A program made the position numbers and the translations under genes. Shown here in pieces: positions 11,800 to 22,149 of a stretch of DNA of 64,000 bases. A model generated the notes under the pieces. It did no database searches and had not been told where the DNA came from. It was given only the letters and a program-made list of their open reading frames with translations. Every line of letters starts with the position of its first letter. Position 1 is the first letter of the stretch. This stretch comes from Hemerocallis citrina (lineage: Eukaryota > Streptophyta > Magnoliopsida > Asparagales > Asphodelaceae): NCBI GenBank assembly GCA_017893485.1, contig CM030361.1:309729724-309793723 (forward strand), given 5' to 3'.

Positions 11800-11999
11800 G
11801 GAAACATGGACTTTTATACCCCAATTTATAATTATTTTTCACCATATACTAATGTAAACATGGACTTTTATTTACAACTAATTATTGTCATACTATTCAA
11901 ACTTCAGCTACATAATTTTTGATTTACTGTTTACAAGACTTTTATATGCTGTATCGTTCTGAAGACGTGCCGTAGGCACATGGCCACGGGCAAATCTAG
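11511..11999 (+). mobile_element. Non-autonomous Helitron, family A copy 1
   Basis: It starts TCTATATAATAAAAC after an A and ends CTAG before a T, the A/T insertion rule of Helitrons, without TSD. A short hairpin (GTGCC-GTA-GGCAC) lies about 20 bp before the 3' end. Inside are (TC)n and (TA)n runs and two similar stretches reading CCCAAAACTCAAATTGAAAT. The 5' end matches the element at 14537 over about 45 bp. The 3' half matches the minus-strand element at 63604. It interrupts the copia integrase. Confidence 0.85.
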
Positions 12000-12822
12000 T
12001 ACCACAAGAAGACATAAAACTAGTGAACTTAATAAAAAAACTCTTTGTCATTATCACTTTGTAAAATTTGAACAGAAATATCAAACTAAGTTCTCACCTC
12101 AGCGTAGAATAATTTAAAAATGACAACACTTCAGACCGAGATTTCATTAAATATAACCATGTGGCACGAGAATAGTCATCAATAAAGGTAACAAAATATA
12201 TAAGATCACCTAACTGAGACTGGACAGGTCAAGGTCCCCACACATCAGAATGAACTAAACTAAATGGTCGACTCGACCGTTTATTGACTCTAGGAGGGTA
12301 AGACGTACGCAAGTGTTTACCTAATTGGCATGAATCACAAGATAACTCCTTAAGAGAAGATAATTCAGGTCTCAACTTCTTTAGATTCTGTAATGACGGA
12401 TGACCCAATTGATAATGCAAATCCAAAGGCGCACTCAAGCATACAAATGAGGTAGGAACATTGTCAAGCTGATAAAGACCCTCTGGCACACGCCCTGTGG
12501 AAGTTGTTATTCTTGTCCCAAGTTTCTGAAACGCACAGTGATCAGGATAAATGGTAACAGAACAATTCAGTGTTTTAGTAATTTGACTAATATATATTAG
12601 GTTAGAGGAAAATTTTGACATATGAAGAACATAACTAAGTGATAATTGGAAGTAATATTTACATGCCCCGACCCCTCCACATGGGAAAGTAGAACCATTA
12701 GCAAGTCTAACAGGTGGATGAAAAGATCTACTAACACAGGACAATATACCTGAATTTCCAGTCATATGATCAGATGCACTTGAATTTATTATCTATGATG
12801 CTGAAGGTGAATTGGTTAAACA
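12000..12822 (-). pseudogene. Copia protease end, GAG-pre-integrase and integrase start
   Basis: The frame 12765-12229 has the GAG-pre-integrase pattern: LHYQLGHPS, then CDSCQLGKH, then HSDVWGP at the start of the integrase core. Just upstream on the minus strand (about 12770-12810) is the protease active site. Where DSGASDHM is expected it reads NSSASDHM, so the catalytic Asp is Asn and the next Gly is Ser. A stop precedes it. These changes alone would inactivate the polyprotein. The Helitron at 11511 cuts the integrase. Confidence 0.85.
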
Positions 12823-13665
12823 TGCGATACTTGACCTTTCTAATGTGACAGAAGAAGAAGATCGTAGTCGGGAAGTGTGATGTTGCTCATTTCTTTGATA
12901 TTGTCGGAACCACTGCAGCACATTCTCAGTCATCTGGACAGTGATTGAATTGGAAGCTACATGTGCAATATGTCGTGGTTGATTACCTTAAAAGTGCATG
13001 TTAGAGCAATTTCCTTCCATAATTTGATCACAAGCCTCAAATAGGTGGATTCAGGATGGAGCTGATTCTATTAGTTCGGATTCGGGTTCAGAAAATGGTT
13101 TCAATCTCCAGTCAGATTGTTGAAGGGAGAAGTGGGTTTGGTTCAGATTGTGTCGGAGTCAACTGGTTGCTAGATTGGGTCGGATTTGGGTTCAAATTTC
13201 TTTGTGGCAATTCATCAAACACTTGGTGGGCAAGTTATGAAACCCACTTCACAATTCCTGAGGAGAAAAGGGATTGATCAAATTAAGAAGATACTGAATC
13301 TATTCCCAACCAGTTGTTTGACCAACCAGTCCCGATTGGTCGGACTATCAGGATGGAAGTGAAGCTACGGGTTCAGCTGCTGCAAATGGTGATGATGAGG
13401 CATTGGATGACGACATTGTTGTTGCAGTTGCTGTTGTTGGGGATCAGGAAGCTTGATCTCGGGCTGCTGTTGTTGAGTGCAAACTACGGTCTCGGAAAGG
13501 TTGATTGAATCTGGGACTGAAACTAGGGTTGTTTGGGATCAGGAAGCTGTTGTTGGCGACCAGGAAGCTGCTGGTCGGAGATTGGATTTGGGATTAGTGA
13601 TGGGTTTACTTTGGATTTGGACTTGGATTTGAGATGGAGAAGGTGAGAGCTGGGCTTCGGTGCTA
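12823..13665 (-). pseudogene. Copia gag remnant, heavily degraded
   Basis: This lies between the protease and the primer site, so it should be gag. Short minus-strand pieces (around 12840-12960) fit a gag C-terminus, with Ser/Arg-rich and WFRQYQ-like stretches. From 13020 to 13640 I find no readable gag domain. Confidence 0.5.
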
Positions 13666-13677
13666 GCTCTGATACCA
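13666..13677 (-). promoter_or_regulatory. Primer-binding site of the split copia
   Basis: On the minus strand this is TGGTATCAGAGC, perfect tRNA-Met type, directly against the LTR at 13678. Confidence 0.85.
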
Positions 13678-14022
13678 TGCAACTAGATATCATTTCATCT
13701 CAATACAATACAATACACTACACACTAGACACACACACACATATATATACTAGTAATTTGCACGTGCGATGCACGTCTTTATAAATATATATTTATAAAA
13801 AAAAAATCCGACGTTGTCTGCCATCGAACCCAATACCTCCTTTATACTAGTTATGCATGTGCATTGCACATGTTTGTTGGGTTACAATGCACGTGTTTGT
13901 GTGGTGACAAACTCTCCTATTAAAATAGTAGAGATAGAGAGTAGAGATAGAGATATATATGTATATAACTTAATCACAAGCACGTGCTTTGCCCGTATAA
14001 GACTAAACTAATATCTCTAATA
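13678..14022 (-). mobile_element. 5' LTR of the split copia, carrying small Helitrons
   Basis: It starts TGCAACTAGATATC next to the primer site and ends near CTCTAATA at 14022. The end matches the LTR edge at 4676. CA and TA dinucleotide runs lie at about 13725-13748. The middle holds Helitron-like insertions (13750-13950), so the original LTR was only about 150 bp. Confidence 0.65.
13750..13950 (-). mobile_element. Two nested miniature Helitrons
   Basis: The outer element begins CTAG at 13750 after an A, followed by a GCACGTGCGATGCACG hairpin, the 3' end of a minus-strand Helitron. The inner one (13847-13934, 88 bp) again starts CTAG with a CATGTGCATTGCACATG hairpin and ends GTAGAGA before a T, the complement of a TCTCTAC 5' end. 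The outer 5' end is less certain (about 13950). Confidence 0.55.
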
Positions 14023-14536
14023 TTTTCCATTATAAGTTTGTAACTTGGTTGATTCCTGAAATTATAATTAACAGTTCTTTCAAAAATAGATATAAATAAT
14101 CTCCATGTCTGATAGAAGGTGACTTAGTTGTCAGATTAGATGGAGACGACAAAGATGACAAAATGTTCCAAACAAAATGTTACAAAATGATATTTATGAC
14201 AAAATGCATGATGGGAACATGAAAGAGTTCAAGATGCAGACTTTTGAAGGTAACTTCAAGATGAGAAATAGAGGTAGATGGAAAGGTAATGAGTACCATT
14301 AGCGAGAAAAGAAATTTTCAATGTTAATTGCTCATGCTATTGCATTCCAATGTGGCCAAGGCAAAGCTGAATACTATATACTAACGAGAAGGACCCCTGA
14401 GATTCAAAATAAAGCTATAATACATGCACTGAAACAAAGTTTAATCTCTATTATATACAAATTCGCCAACTTAGATAAGACGCTGACAAGTTGGGTTTCT
14501 GAGATATAATACTACAGCAGATTTTTCTTTTAAAAA
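14023..14536. other. About 500 bp with nothing recognised
   Basis: AT-rich sequence with only short open frames and no family motif. It probably belongs to the DNA into which the neighbouring copia and Helitron inserted. Confidence 0.5.
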
Positions 14537-15629
14537 TCTATATAATAAAATACAAAAAAAAGCTATCAAGTGGCTCTCATTCACCTGGAAGAAAATCAAC
14601 AGTATAGATTTTTTTGCTTCAAAAAGATATCCCCCCCAAAAAAATTAAACAACTCTTTCATTTATCACTCTCTCTCTCCTCCCATTTTCTCCTATTTCAT
14701 AATTCTCTCTTTCTTCACTTTTTTTTTTAACTCAAGAAAGCCACCCCCCGCCCCCCCCCCAAAAAAAGTGTGTTTTTTTTGGTTATGCAATTTCGGATTA
14801 TGTTTTTTTTTTTTTTTAATTTCGAATTTTTAATTATGCTTTTTTTTATCGGATTATGCTTTCATAACTAATAACATTCACTTCCATTTAATTGCTTTTG
14901 AATTACCATATTTGATCTGATTTTAGAATACTTCACTGAATAATTATTTTAGATTAGAATGCTTCATTGAGTTAATTTTGATTAGAATACTTTTTTTTAT
15001 TATGCAATTTCGGATTATGTTTTTTTAAATATTTGGACATTTGCTGCTTTGAAAGATCGTTGCAAATTTTTTAATTGACTCGCTTGATCGTGCTTTTATG
15101 GACAAATCCATGCTTAATCCCTGTATTTCAAAATTTTGTAGTTGCAAAATTGTATCTTGATCTGTTTTGCTGTAATTTCACTTCACGTATACATCACATT
15201 AAATTTTCTCTTTTAAATATATAAATGGTTAACTACATAAAAAACAAACAAGGGGGAACTAACTCATGCAGTTTGAGCCGTTAACCGTAACTCGTGCAGT
15301 TGAAAATGAATTGCTACTTATGTTAGACTCAAAATCAAAAAAGAAATCTCTTATGCTCAAGTCACACATAGCAAGAAATTTCTGATTCACTACTGTTGTA
15401 GATTCACAATACTATTTTTGAATCCGGAGCTGCTGACAAATAATCTTGCAATATAGAAACCAATAAACATCAAGGTCACTTCATAATTCTACTTCAAAGT
15501 ACATCAATACATCAACATCTACTAGCAAATAAACATCTATATAAATCATCACTTACTGTTTTCAGGATTTTTCATATGTTGTATCGTTCCGAATACATGC
15601 CGTAGGCACGTGCCCACGTGCATACCTAG
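14537..15629 (+). mobile_element. Non-autonomous Helitron, family A copy 2
   Basis: It starts TCTATATAATAAAATAC after an A and ends ATACCTAG before a T. The first 45 bp match copy 1, and the last 60 bp also match, including TGCCGTAGGCACGTGCCC with its hairpin. The interior is different and longer (1093 bp in all), with long T runs, a C run near 14750 and no gene. The shared-ends, different-middle pattern is typical of non-autonomous Helitrons. Confidence 0.85.
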
Positions 15630-15779
15630 TAATTCTATAATAGATAACTAGACTGTCGTGTCCGAACTTGGAAGGGTAACTCGCCTCAATGTGAGCTACA
15701 ATTACAATAAGAGAATTGAGATGCAATGTTGTTCAACTATGTACAAACATTAATGAGATGACAGTATATACCTCGAAAC

Positions 15780-16058
15780 TGTTAGGTTTTTGTGAAATAT
15801 TAATAATTTGGAATTAGGGTTAATATCTAGATCTAAGTTGCTTGAGATATTCACCCTATGTATCAAGATTGGAATACCTAGACTGCTATCACAAGCCAGT
15901 ATTTATTTCTAAATACTGGTTTGGGTACTGGGTTCTCAACCCACTCAACCCGCATTCCGATATCCATACAATTAGTACGTGTAACACACGTGTTACCCAT
16001 AGAATAATATTACACATAATATTGTTCATATAGTAAGAATATACCTATATATCCAACA
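15780..16058. mobile_element. 279 bp solo LTR with perfect TSD
   Basis: It starts TGTTAGGTTTTT and ends TATCCAACA. The TSD GAAAC lies at 15775-15779 and 16059-16063. It contains a GTGTAACACACGTGTTAC inverted repeat near 15978. The flanks (15630-15774, 16064-16230) show nothing recognisable. Confidence 0.85.
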
Positions 16059-16345
16059 GAAACACCATGAGGAGAATATGTGAGGTACAAGTACAGAAGA
16101 AATAATAGCACAAATGGAGATTAGAAGAATTTTCCCATCTCGACTTGCTTATAAAAGAGAATTCAGAAAATGTTTACTGACAAGCTTGTTTACTTTAAAA
16201 ATTATTACAAATAAAACGAAATTCATGTATTGTTAGAATTGTGGCATCAAATACACTTAGATACGGAGTTTAAAGTTTGAGGAAAAAAAGAGAAGACACG
16301 ACTAAGCAGTGAGATGAAAGCAGCCAGCAGCTGCATGCGGAGTTG

Positions 16346-16492
16346 TGGTCGACTGTCCATAGTTGCGGTCGACTACACACCCGACCGACTGTACAAGATT
16401 CCAACAAAGAGCAGGACAGTCGACCGCATCGTCCAGTGTTCGGGTCTTGACAAGACTAGTTGCAGTCGACTGCAACTGGGTGCGGTCGACAT
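16346..16492. repeat. Palindrome pairs upstream of LTR TATA box
   Basis: GTCGAC-centred sites start at 16346/16366 and 16463/16483, both exactly 20 bp apart, plus a single site at 16417. They lie about 85-230 bp upstream of the TATA box at 16577. Confidence 0.85.
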
Positions 16493-16643
16493 ACAGCGGT
16501 GTTATGTTATTTGGGCTGGCGGATTTTGGATTCAATAAGTTGTATTTGTGTTTTTCTTTTAGGATTGTTTTGGGACTATAAATATAACAACAGATATGAA
16601 CTCTACAGTGTATAAGGTGAGCCGTTATCATTGTACAACTTCA

Positions 16644-17594
16644 TGTTGGAATTATTTTTTGCAGTTTTTTGGGTCGGATTCCGGCGGGCTCCGGCCACCG
16701 GTGGCACTGGAAAATGAGTGGATTGCGATCCTCTCATCGAGTAATATTCTTTGGTGTACTCATTTGCCAAAAACGAATTCCGTATGAATGAGAAATGTTG
16801 GTCCAAAGTTAGGTACTTGAAATGTACTAACTTGGAAACTTGGAGAAAATGGATAGTCCCATATCGGAAATTGGGAAAGATTTTTTCTACTATATATAAT
16901 AAAAAATTGAACTAAAGGGCGTGGCCCGGGGGTTATCACTAACGTGTAGTGGAGAGAGGACTTAGCCAAAATGACAAATACACACGCGCGCTTGGCCCGG
17001 CCCGGCTCCGGCCTCGGCCTCGGCCTCGGCTTCGGCTCGGCTTGGTTTGGTTTGGTCTGGCTTGGCTCTGGCCTATATTTTTTTACCCCAGTCAAATTTT
17101 TTCTCCCCCAGTACACTGGTGAGGCTCTTCACATTCGATAACTGATACCATTACTCTGTAACAGCAGAGTAATGGCTTATCAGTTATGGATCTGAACCAC
17201 TACTCTGCTGTTGCAGAATAATGGGCCTCCCAATAGTCTCCATTTTTCCTATAAGATTACTGTATCCTGCCTGCCAGAAGATACAGATTTTGATAATCCG
17301 AATTACACTTCTTCTTCTTCTTCCTCTGTGTCAAAAATTGAGAGTACATCACAGCACATTTCGCTGAAATCTCTAGAGTTTGAGTGCTGCTCTTCAGAAA
17401 AAGGTATACAGTTGTATCCTGGGAGGCAATTCGCCAGCCACCGTCACACTACGGGTCGAATTTTGCTTTAAGGAGAGAGATTTTAATCTCGACTATGTAT
17501 AAAGCTTTTGGTTTGTTATCTTTTATTTCTGTAATCTCTGTTCTTCACAAATATTGTTAGTAATTTTCAGGTTTATAAAACTCGAGTTCTAACA
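16644..17594. mobile_element. 951 bp solo LTR with perfect TSD
   Basis: It starts TGTTGGAATTATTTT and ends GAGTTCTAACA. The TSD CTTCA is at 16639-16643 and 17595-17599. A related fragment lies at 28239-28622. It includes a low-complexity CGGCCTCGGCTT stretch near 17005-17040 and a strong hairpin at 17138-17187. Confidence 0.9.
17138..17224. repeat. Tandem hairpins within the solo LTR
   Basis: Arms of 21 bases at 17138-17158 pair with 17165-17187 around a TAACAG loop, with one 2-base bulge. A second hairpin at 17197-17224 repeats the CCAYTACTCTG stem with a loop of CTGTTG, nearly the complement of the first loop. Confidence 0.85.
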
Positions 17595-17754
17595 CTTCAA
17601 AAGGGGTAAGTGACAGGCGTTTCAAAGTTGAGAGAGAGTGTGTGAGAATTGTGATCTCTTTGTAATCTTTGTATTTCTTGGGGAATAAGAAGTATTGATT
17701 ATCTCTGCATATGATTATGTTCTTATGAGATCTTGCGATTATTGTGGTGGCTTG

Positions 17755-18506
17755 TGTTGGGATTGGGGCGTCAACAAACGCCCTCTGGTCGCAGCGGAAC
17801 TAATTAAAGTAATGAGAAAGTCAAAGTAGATGAGGCGAATAAATTGAGCAAGCAAGTAGATCCACCAAACTAACACAAACACAATAACGATGACTTATCC
17901 CGGTTAGCTTTTGCTTAATCCGGAAAAAAATATAGGGAGATCTGATATTCAACTAGAACATTACAAGGAGTTACTGATTCACTTGACACAAGAAATTAAA
18001 CTCACCCACCAAGAACTATCTCTCTCTCGAGGCTCTCTTTGCAATGGAGAAAAGAATCTATGAAGTACTACCTCTCATATTGGAAGAGTTTATAATATAT
18101 ATAGAAGAATAGAGAGAAACCTAGGTCTAATCTTGATCCTCAGTCGTCCGATATAACCTGAAAAAGAAGTAACTGAATAGGAGCCGCACGATCTAACTTG
18201 GAGTTGAAGTTTGGGCTGAACCGACCTAACAAATCGAAGCCCAAAAACGAATACAGCGCCGCGGTCGGTCGACCGTCCAACAAGATCGGTCGACCGTACC
18301 ACACTCTCTGACATTCCCTGTACTACGAGCGGTCAGTGGTGCGGTCGGTGGGTGCGGTCGACTGTCACCAAGACCGGTTGACCGCAACTAGCCTGCACCC
18401 TTGTTGCTGCTGTTTCTCCTTCTACTCACTTCGACGCTTCAACCTCCGTTCTTCATCTTACCTTCTTCTAATCTGAACAACGAGTAATCAAGACACAATC
18501 CTGACA
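17755..18506 (-). mobile_element. 752 bp solo LTR with perfect TSD
   Basis: The plus strand starts TGTTGGGATTGGGG and ends CAATCCTGACA. The TSD GCTTG is at 17750-17754 and 18507-18511. A minus-strand TATA run lies at about 18090-18104, which sets the orientation. It has the same general layout as the copia LTR at 44007, including a (CC)GGTT...TTAATCCGG segment. Confidence 0.88.
18266..18384. repeat. Palindrome pairs in solo LTR U3
   Basis: CGGTCGACCG-type sites start at 18266/18287 and 18355/18375, with spacings of 21 and 20 bp. They lie about 160-290 bp upstream of the minus-strand TATA run. Confidence 0.85.
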
Positions 18507-18578
18507 GCTTGTTCTTTGTGCCTCTAGTTCTTGGGCGTTTCTTTTTCTTGTGATGTGTGTTCCGCAATTAGCACTACA

Positions 18579-19279
18579 AGTGGTATCAAATTCTCTACAC
18601 ATATTGCATGCCAAATCAAAGACACAAACTGCACAAGTTCTGGTATTAAAATTGTTACAGCAATCCGAAAGAAACATATTGTCCATGGAAACGAGAAAAG
18701 CAAGCCAGAAAATCATCTGTTTCCTTTATCCTTTATTTCGTCTGTCCGCTGCTGTAATCTGAAAATCTCTGCTGTCTTCTTTGCGGTTAAATTAGCAAAA
18801 TGATGAGCTTTATAATCAGTGATTCAATTGGATTATCAGTAACTATTAGTAATAACCCAGTATATATCAATACTGGAATTTTTTGGGACATAATCTGAGA
18901 ATGTGGGAATCTTGAACACTTCAAAGCGAAACAGCATAGAAAAGTAAAAGCAGACAACTATTGGTATTAAAATTGCATATATCAGCAAAATCTGTTTGTT
19001 GGGGTTTATGCATTTGAAATTGATTTAAGAAACCAACGCCATTTCAGAAAAAACATTATGATGATGATCAGAAAAGTCGTATATGTGACTTTTGCTCCAA
19101 CAAAAACTGAAGAGAGATGGACTCTTCGCCCTTATTAGACCTGAATTGGGCTTCTCAGAATCGAACATGTGATATCTCATTTAAGAGTGAAAAACGCTAT
19201 CAAACAGATGACAGTACAAAAGTACAAGTGCTTGGCCTACTCCAAACTTTCTTGATAACCAAATTATACTATAACTAAT
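18579..19279. other. About 700 bp following the LTR, nothing recognised
   Basis: It begins with the degenerate primer site TGGTATCAAATT (18581-18592), so it should be the interior of the copia-type element, but no gag or other domain can be read. Confidence 0.5.
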
Positions 19280-19287
19280 ACAACAAT

Positions 19288-19600
19288 TAGGGGTGTAGAA
19301 AGGACAAGACGGTCCGTTGTCCGTCCGAGTCCGGTTCGAGAAATGACCCGATCGTGGACCGTCCGAACTGTTATACGAACCGGATTTGAACAAATTATTA
19401 GGTCTGATGTTTTATCGAGCTCGAGCCGGACATAAGTCCGTCCGAGTATTATTGTGCTCGATGCGTTACCGAACCGAGTCCAGACTATAAAATTTTTGTC
19501 CGATCTAGATCGAGCCGGACATAAGTCCATCCGAATAGAATTTTGATCCGAGCTTGAACATATGATTGTTCAGTTCGGTCCGATCCGATTTACAGCCCTA
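19288..19600. mobile_element. hAT-like MITE, 313 bp
   Basis: It starts TAGGGGTGTAGAAAGG and ends GATTTACAGCCCTA (inverted ends TAGGGSTGTA). The 8 bp TSD ACAACAAT lies at 19280-19287 and 19601-19608. It is rich in GGTCCG/GAGTCCGG repeats. The second segment copy contains its right part (38509-38794) with the same flank. Confidence 0.8.
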
Positions 19601-20101
19601 ACAACAATAATAAAACTTTTCCTATAAATAGAAGGTCGGCTACAATAAATCTTTCTCTTCTCTGATGGGCCTAATGTTGGGCATTTGTTAATGGGGCTCA
19701 AAGTTTAATGGGTGGCTAATTTAGGCTTTGGTTGAAAAGCCTGTTTACCAACTTATATATAGTCCAAAATCCAACATACCCAGCTAGCTAAGTTGCCTGT
19801 TTGTTATTTTAAAAAAAAATAACACTAACCCTATAATTATTAGATTATCGAGTAAAAGGAACATGGTGGAATTTATAATCGACATTGATTTATATATCAT
19901 AATATAAAAAAAAAATTAACTAATTTGGATGTTTTTTCATAATGTTTTAATTGGTCGATCTCCACAGGAATTAATTTTTTTTATAGATGTCTCTAATGAT
20001 ATAAAAAAACATGATAAACGGTGCGGATCACCTTTGTAAAATTCCATAATTTGTTATATAAGTATGAGTCTCCCTTTCTCTATGTAATTTTTACTATTAT
20101 A

Positions 20102-20376
20102 TCTCTAATATTATAATGTGACAAGACCTTAGTGTCATTTATCAATTTATCAACTGGTGTGATGCACGTACATAACTAATATGAAAGAGGTTTCAGATTC
20201 GAATCTTCATTACATCAGAGTTTTTATTTTTTAAAAATAAAATTATTAAGACGTGTACTGTCCGTGCATAACTAATGTGAAACATGTCACATGTTCGAAG
20301 TCAAATTACGTCAAAATTTTAACTTTAAAAAATATATATATTTATTAAGACGTGCATTGCACGTGTAAATTACTAG
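20102..20376 (+). mobile_element. 275 bp non-autonomous Helitron
   Basis: It starts TCTCTAATATTATAATG after an A and ends ATTACTAG before a T. The 3' hairpin is ACGTGCATTGCACGT, 8-10 bp from the end. The orthologous copy at 39615-40037 shows that it inserted before the segment was duplicated. Confidence 0.8.
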
Positions 20377-20782
20377 TGTAATATAATCAAATAGTGCATT
20401 CAATTGCCCCATCCCATGGAGGGAACAAGGCACTAATACGTTAAGCAACATCCTCCTCCCCTCCCAAATCCCCATGCTTCTATTCCTACCTCAAATTCAT
20501 AACTAAGCAATAGAATCTCCATTCTTGATTCTTGATCAACCAAGTAATAATGAATTTAATGAAGGAATAAGGAATTAACAAACATATTTGATATATAAAT
20601 GCAACAAGTATCCCAAGACCCTGATTCCTTTCCTTAAGGGACACACCCTCTACTTGAGAGCATCAATGCAATCTCGAGAGTATAATCAATAATTTCAGTG
20701 CATTACTACTTTAAGACCCAAACTAGTGACCAACATGAAAGAATATATAGACTTGCCATCACACCTAGATAATTATTCCTTA

Positions 20783-21495
20783 GAGCATCCACAGTGGTTT
20801 TCTAAAATTGTCAATTTGTCATTTTTTAGAAAACGAAGCGCTGCAATGATTTTTCATTTTGCCATTTTTTAGCAAACGTTTCAAATTTGTTTCTCAAATT
20901 TGAGAAACGAAAATGAGAATTCTCAAATTATAAAGGACGGGGAATGATTCTCCGTCTCTCAAATTTTAATATATTTTATTATCAACAGACGGGGTATCTT
21001 ATACCGTCTGGTAAATTTTATTTATTTATTTTTTAAAAAAAGAGTCAGACGGGATATCATATCCCGTCGTTCACCTTTATTTATTTATTATTTATTTATT
21101 TTTTAAATGAACGGCCATGATTGGCCGATTAGAAAAAAAATAAAAAAATCCAAATGGTGGGACGGGGAATGATTCCCCGTCCATGGAATGATTCCCCGTC
21201 CATGAAATCCGGATGAAAAAGTGGATAGGTTTAGGTAGTTAATTAGGTTTAGGTAGTTGTTTAATTAGGTTTAGTTATTATTATATTATTTAATTTATTT
21301 AATTAATATAGTTTAATAGTTAATAAGTAATTAACTTTTTTAATTTAATTTTAAAAGTTGAGACGGTATATGATATACCGTCCCACTCAATTTTTGGCGA
21401 ACAATATAGCAAACGACCACTGCAGCGATCGATCCTATTTGCTATTACTGTTGCAGCCATTTTTGGCCAAATGAGAAACACCACTGTGGATGCTC
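20783..21495. mobile_element. Harbinger/Tourist-like MITE, 713 bp
   Basis: Terminal inverted repeats of 16 bp, GAGCATCCACAGTGGT, are flanked by the 3 bp TSD TTA (20780-20782 and 21496-21498). The other segment copy has a single TTA here, confirming insertion. There is no coding capacity. The interior holds five 21 bp palindromes. Confidence 0.88.
20936..21382. repeat. Five GACGG...CCGTC palindromes in the MITE
   Basis: The palindromes lie at 20936-20956, 20988-21008, 21048-21068, 21161-21181 and 21362-21382. All are 21 bp with GACGG and CCGTC at the ends. The third, fourth and fifth have perfect 10 bp arms with inner halves GATAT/ATATC, GGAAT/ATTCC and TATAT/ATATA. The first has one mismatch. 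The second pairs only with a 2-base bulge. The fourth is followed by an extra half copy. Confidence 0.9.
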
Positions 21496-22149
21496 TTATG
21501 GTGCATTTTTATTAATTTTTTAATCAAAACGGTGAGGATGCAACCCAGGGCCTGAGTTTGGTTAGAGTATCTGTAATCGTTGGATTTTTTTTTTGCTATA
21601 ATTTGAGTAAGAAAGTAGCAGTTTTTGGCCAAAATCTAAAATTTGGGTATGAGAGGAATATTGGTCTTCTATATTTGGAAAGCGAAATAAAAATTTGAAA
21701 ATTATAGGAGACGAGAGATAAAATTTTGTTCGTCGTGAAATTTGGGGCGAAAGTGTCTCGGAGATGTATTTTTTTTTTAAACGGAAGGAAGATCATGTGG
21801 TGTCCGTTCATGGAATGAGTTTATTAATACCATAATTAGAATTTAATTAAGATTTAAGATTTTATTTAATTATTTTTCTAAATCCCCACAAGTGTCGGAA
21901 TTTTGACCCATATTTGTCGGACGAGATTTGATCCACCATTGGAGGCTTGATTAAATTTTTTTTAAAAAATAAACTGGATGAAACTTAATTTATTGTTCAG
22001 TCTCTTTTTGTTTTTTCTTCAAAAAAACCAAGTGCGTTTGGTTTGTTATTTTGAAAACAGTTTTCTGAAAACAGTTTCTGAAAAAAGTTTTCTGAAAACA
22101 GTTTTCTGAAAATGAGAGTGTAAAAGCTGTTTGGTAATAATTTTTTATG

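Larger units (their letters stand above)
4605..14022 (-). mobile_element. Minus-strand copia element split by nested insertions
   Basis: Read right to left: 5' LTR (13678-14022), Met primer site (13666-13677), gag remnant, protease, GAG-pre-integrase, integrase, linker, reverse transcriptase, RNase H, polypurine tract and 3' LTR edge. This is the Ty1/copia order with integrase before RT. It is interrupted by a solo LTR (5095-8250), a TRIM-like element (9319-10539), a Helitron (11511-11999) and small Helitrons inside the LTR. Removing those leaves an old element with many frame breaks. Confidence 0.8.
16231..18578 (+). mobile_element. Copia-type 5' LTR containing two nested solo LTRs
   Basis: It starts TGTTAGAATTGTGG and ends GCACTACA, followed after 2 bp by TGGTATCAAATT, a mutated Met primer site. 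Without the two insertions (16644-17594 and 17755-18506 plus TSDs) the LTR is about 635 bp. A TATA box (CTATAAATA) lies near 16577. No gag is recognisable downstream. Confidence 0.78.
19316..22031 (+). repeat. Duplicated segment, copy 1 (left part)
   Basis: This matches 38509-41099 at roughly 95 percent by eye outside insertions, in the same orientation. Shared features are the hAT-like MITE, the Helitron at 20102 and the unique DNA between them. The match resumes at 33266 after the TIR element. A gene-free, AT-rich stretch at 20377-20779 belongs to the segment. Confidence 0.9.

Noticed and set aside
14570..14833. 87-codon Phe/Pro-rich frame in the Helitron
   Set aside because: Encoded by T and C homopolymer runs; low complexity, not a gene.
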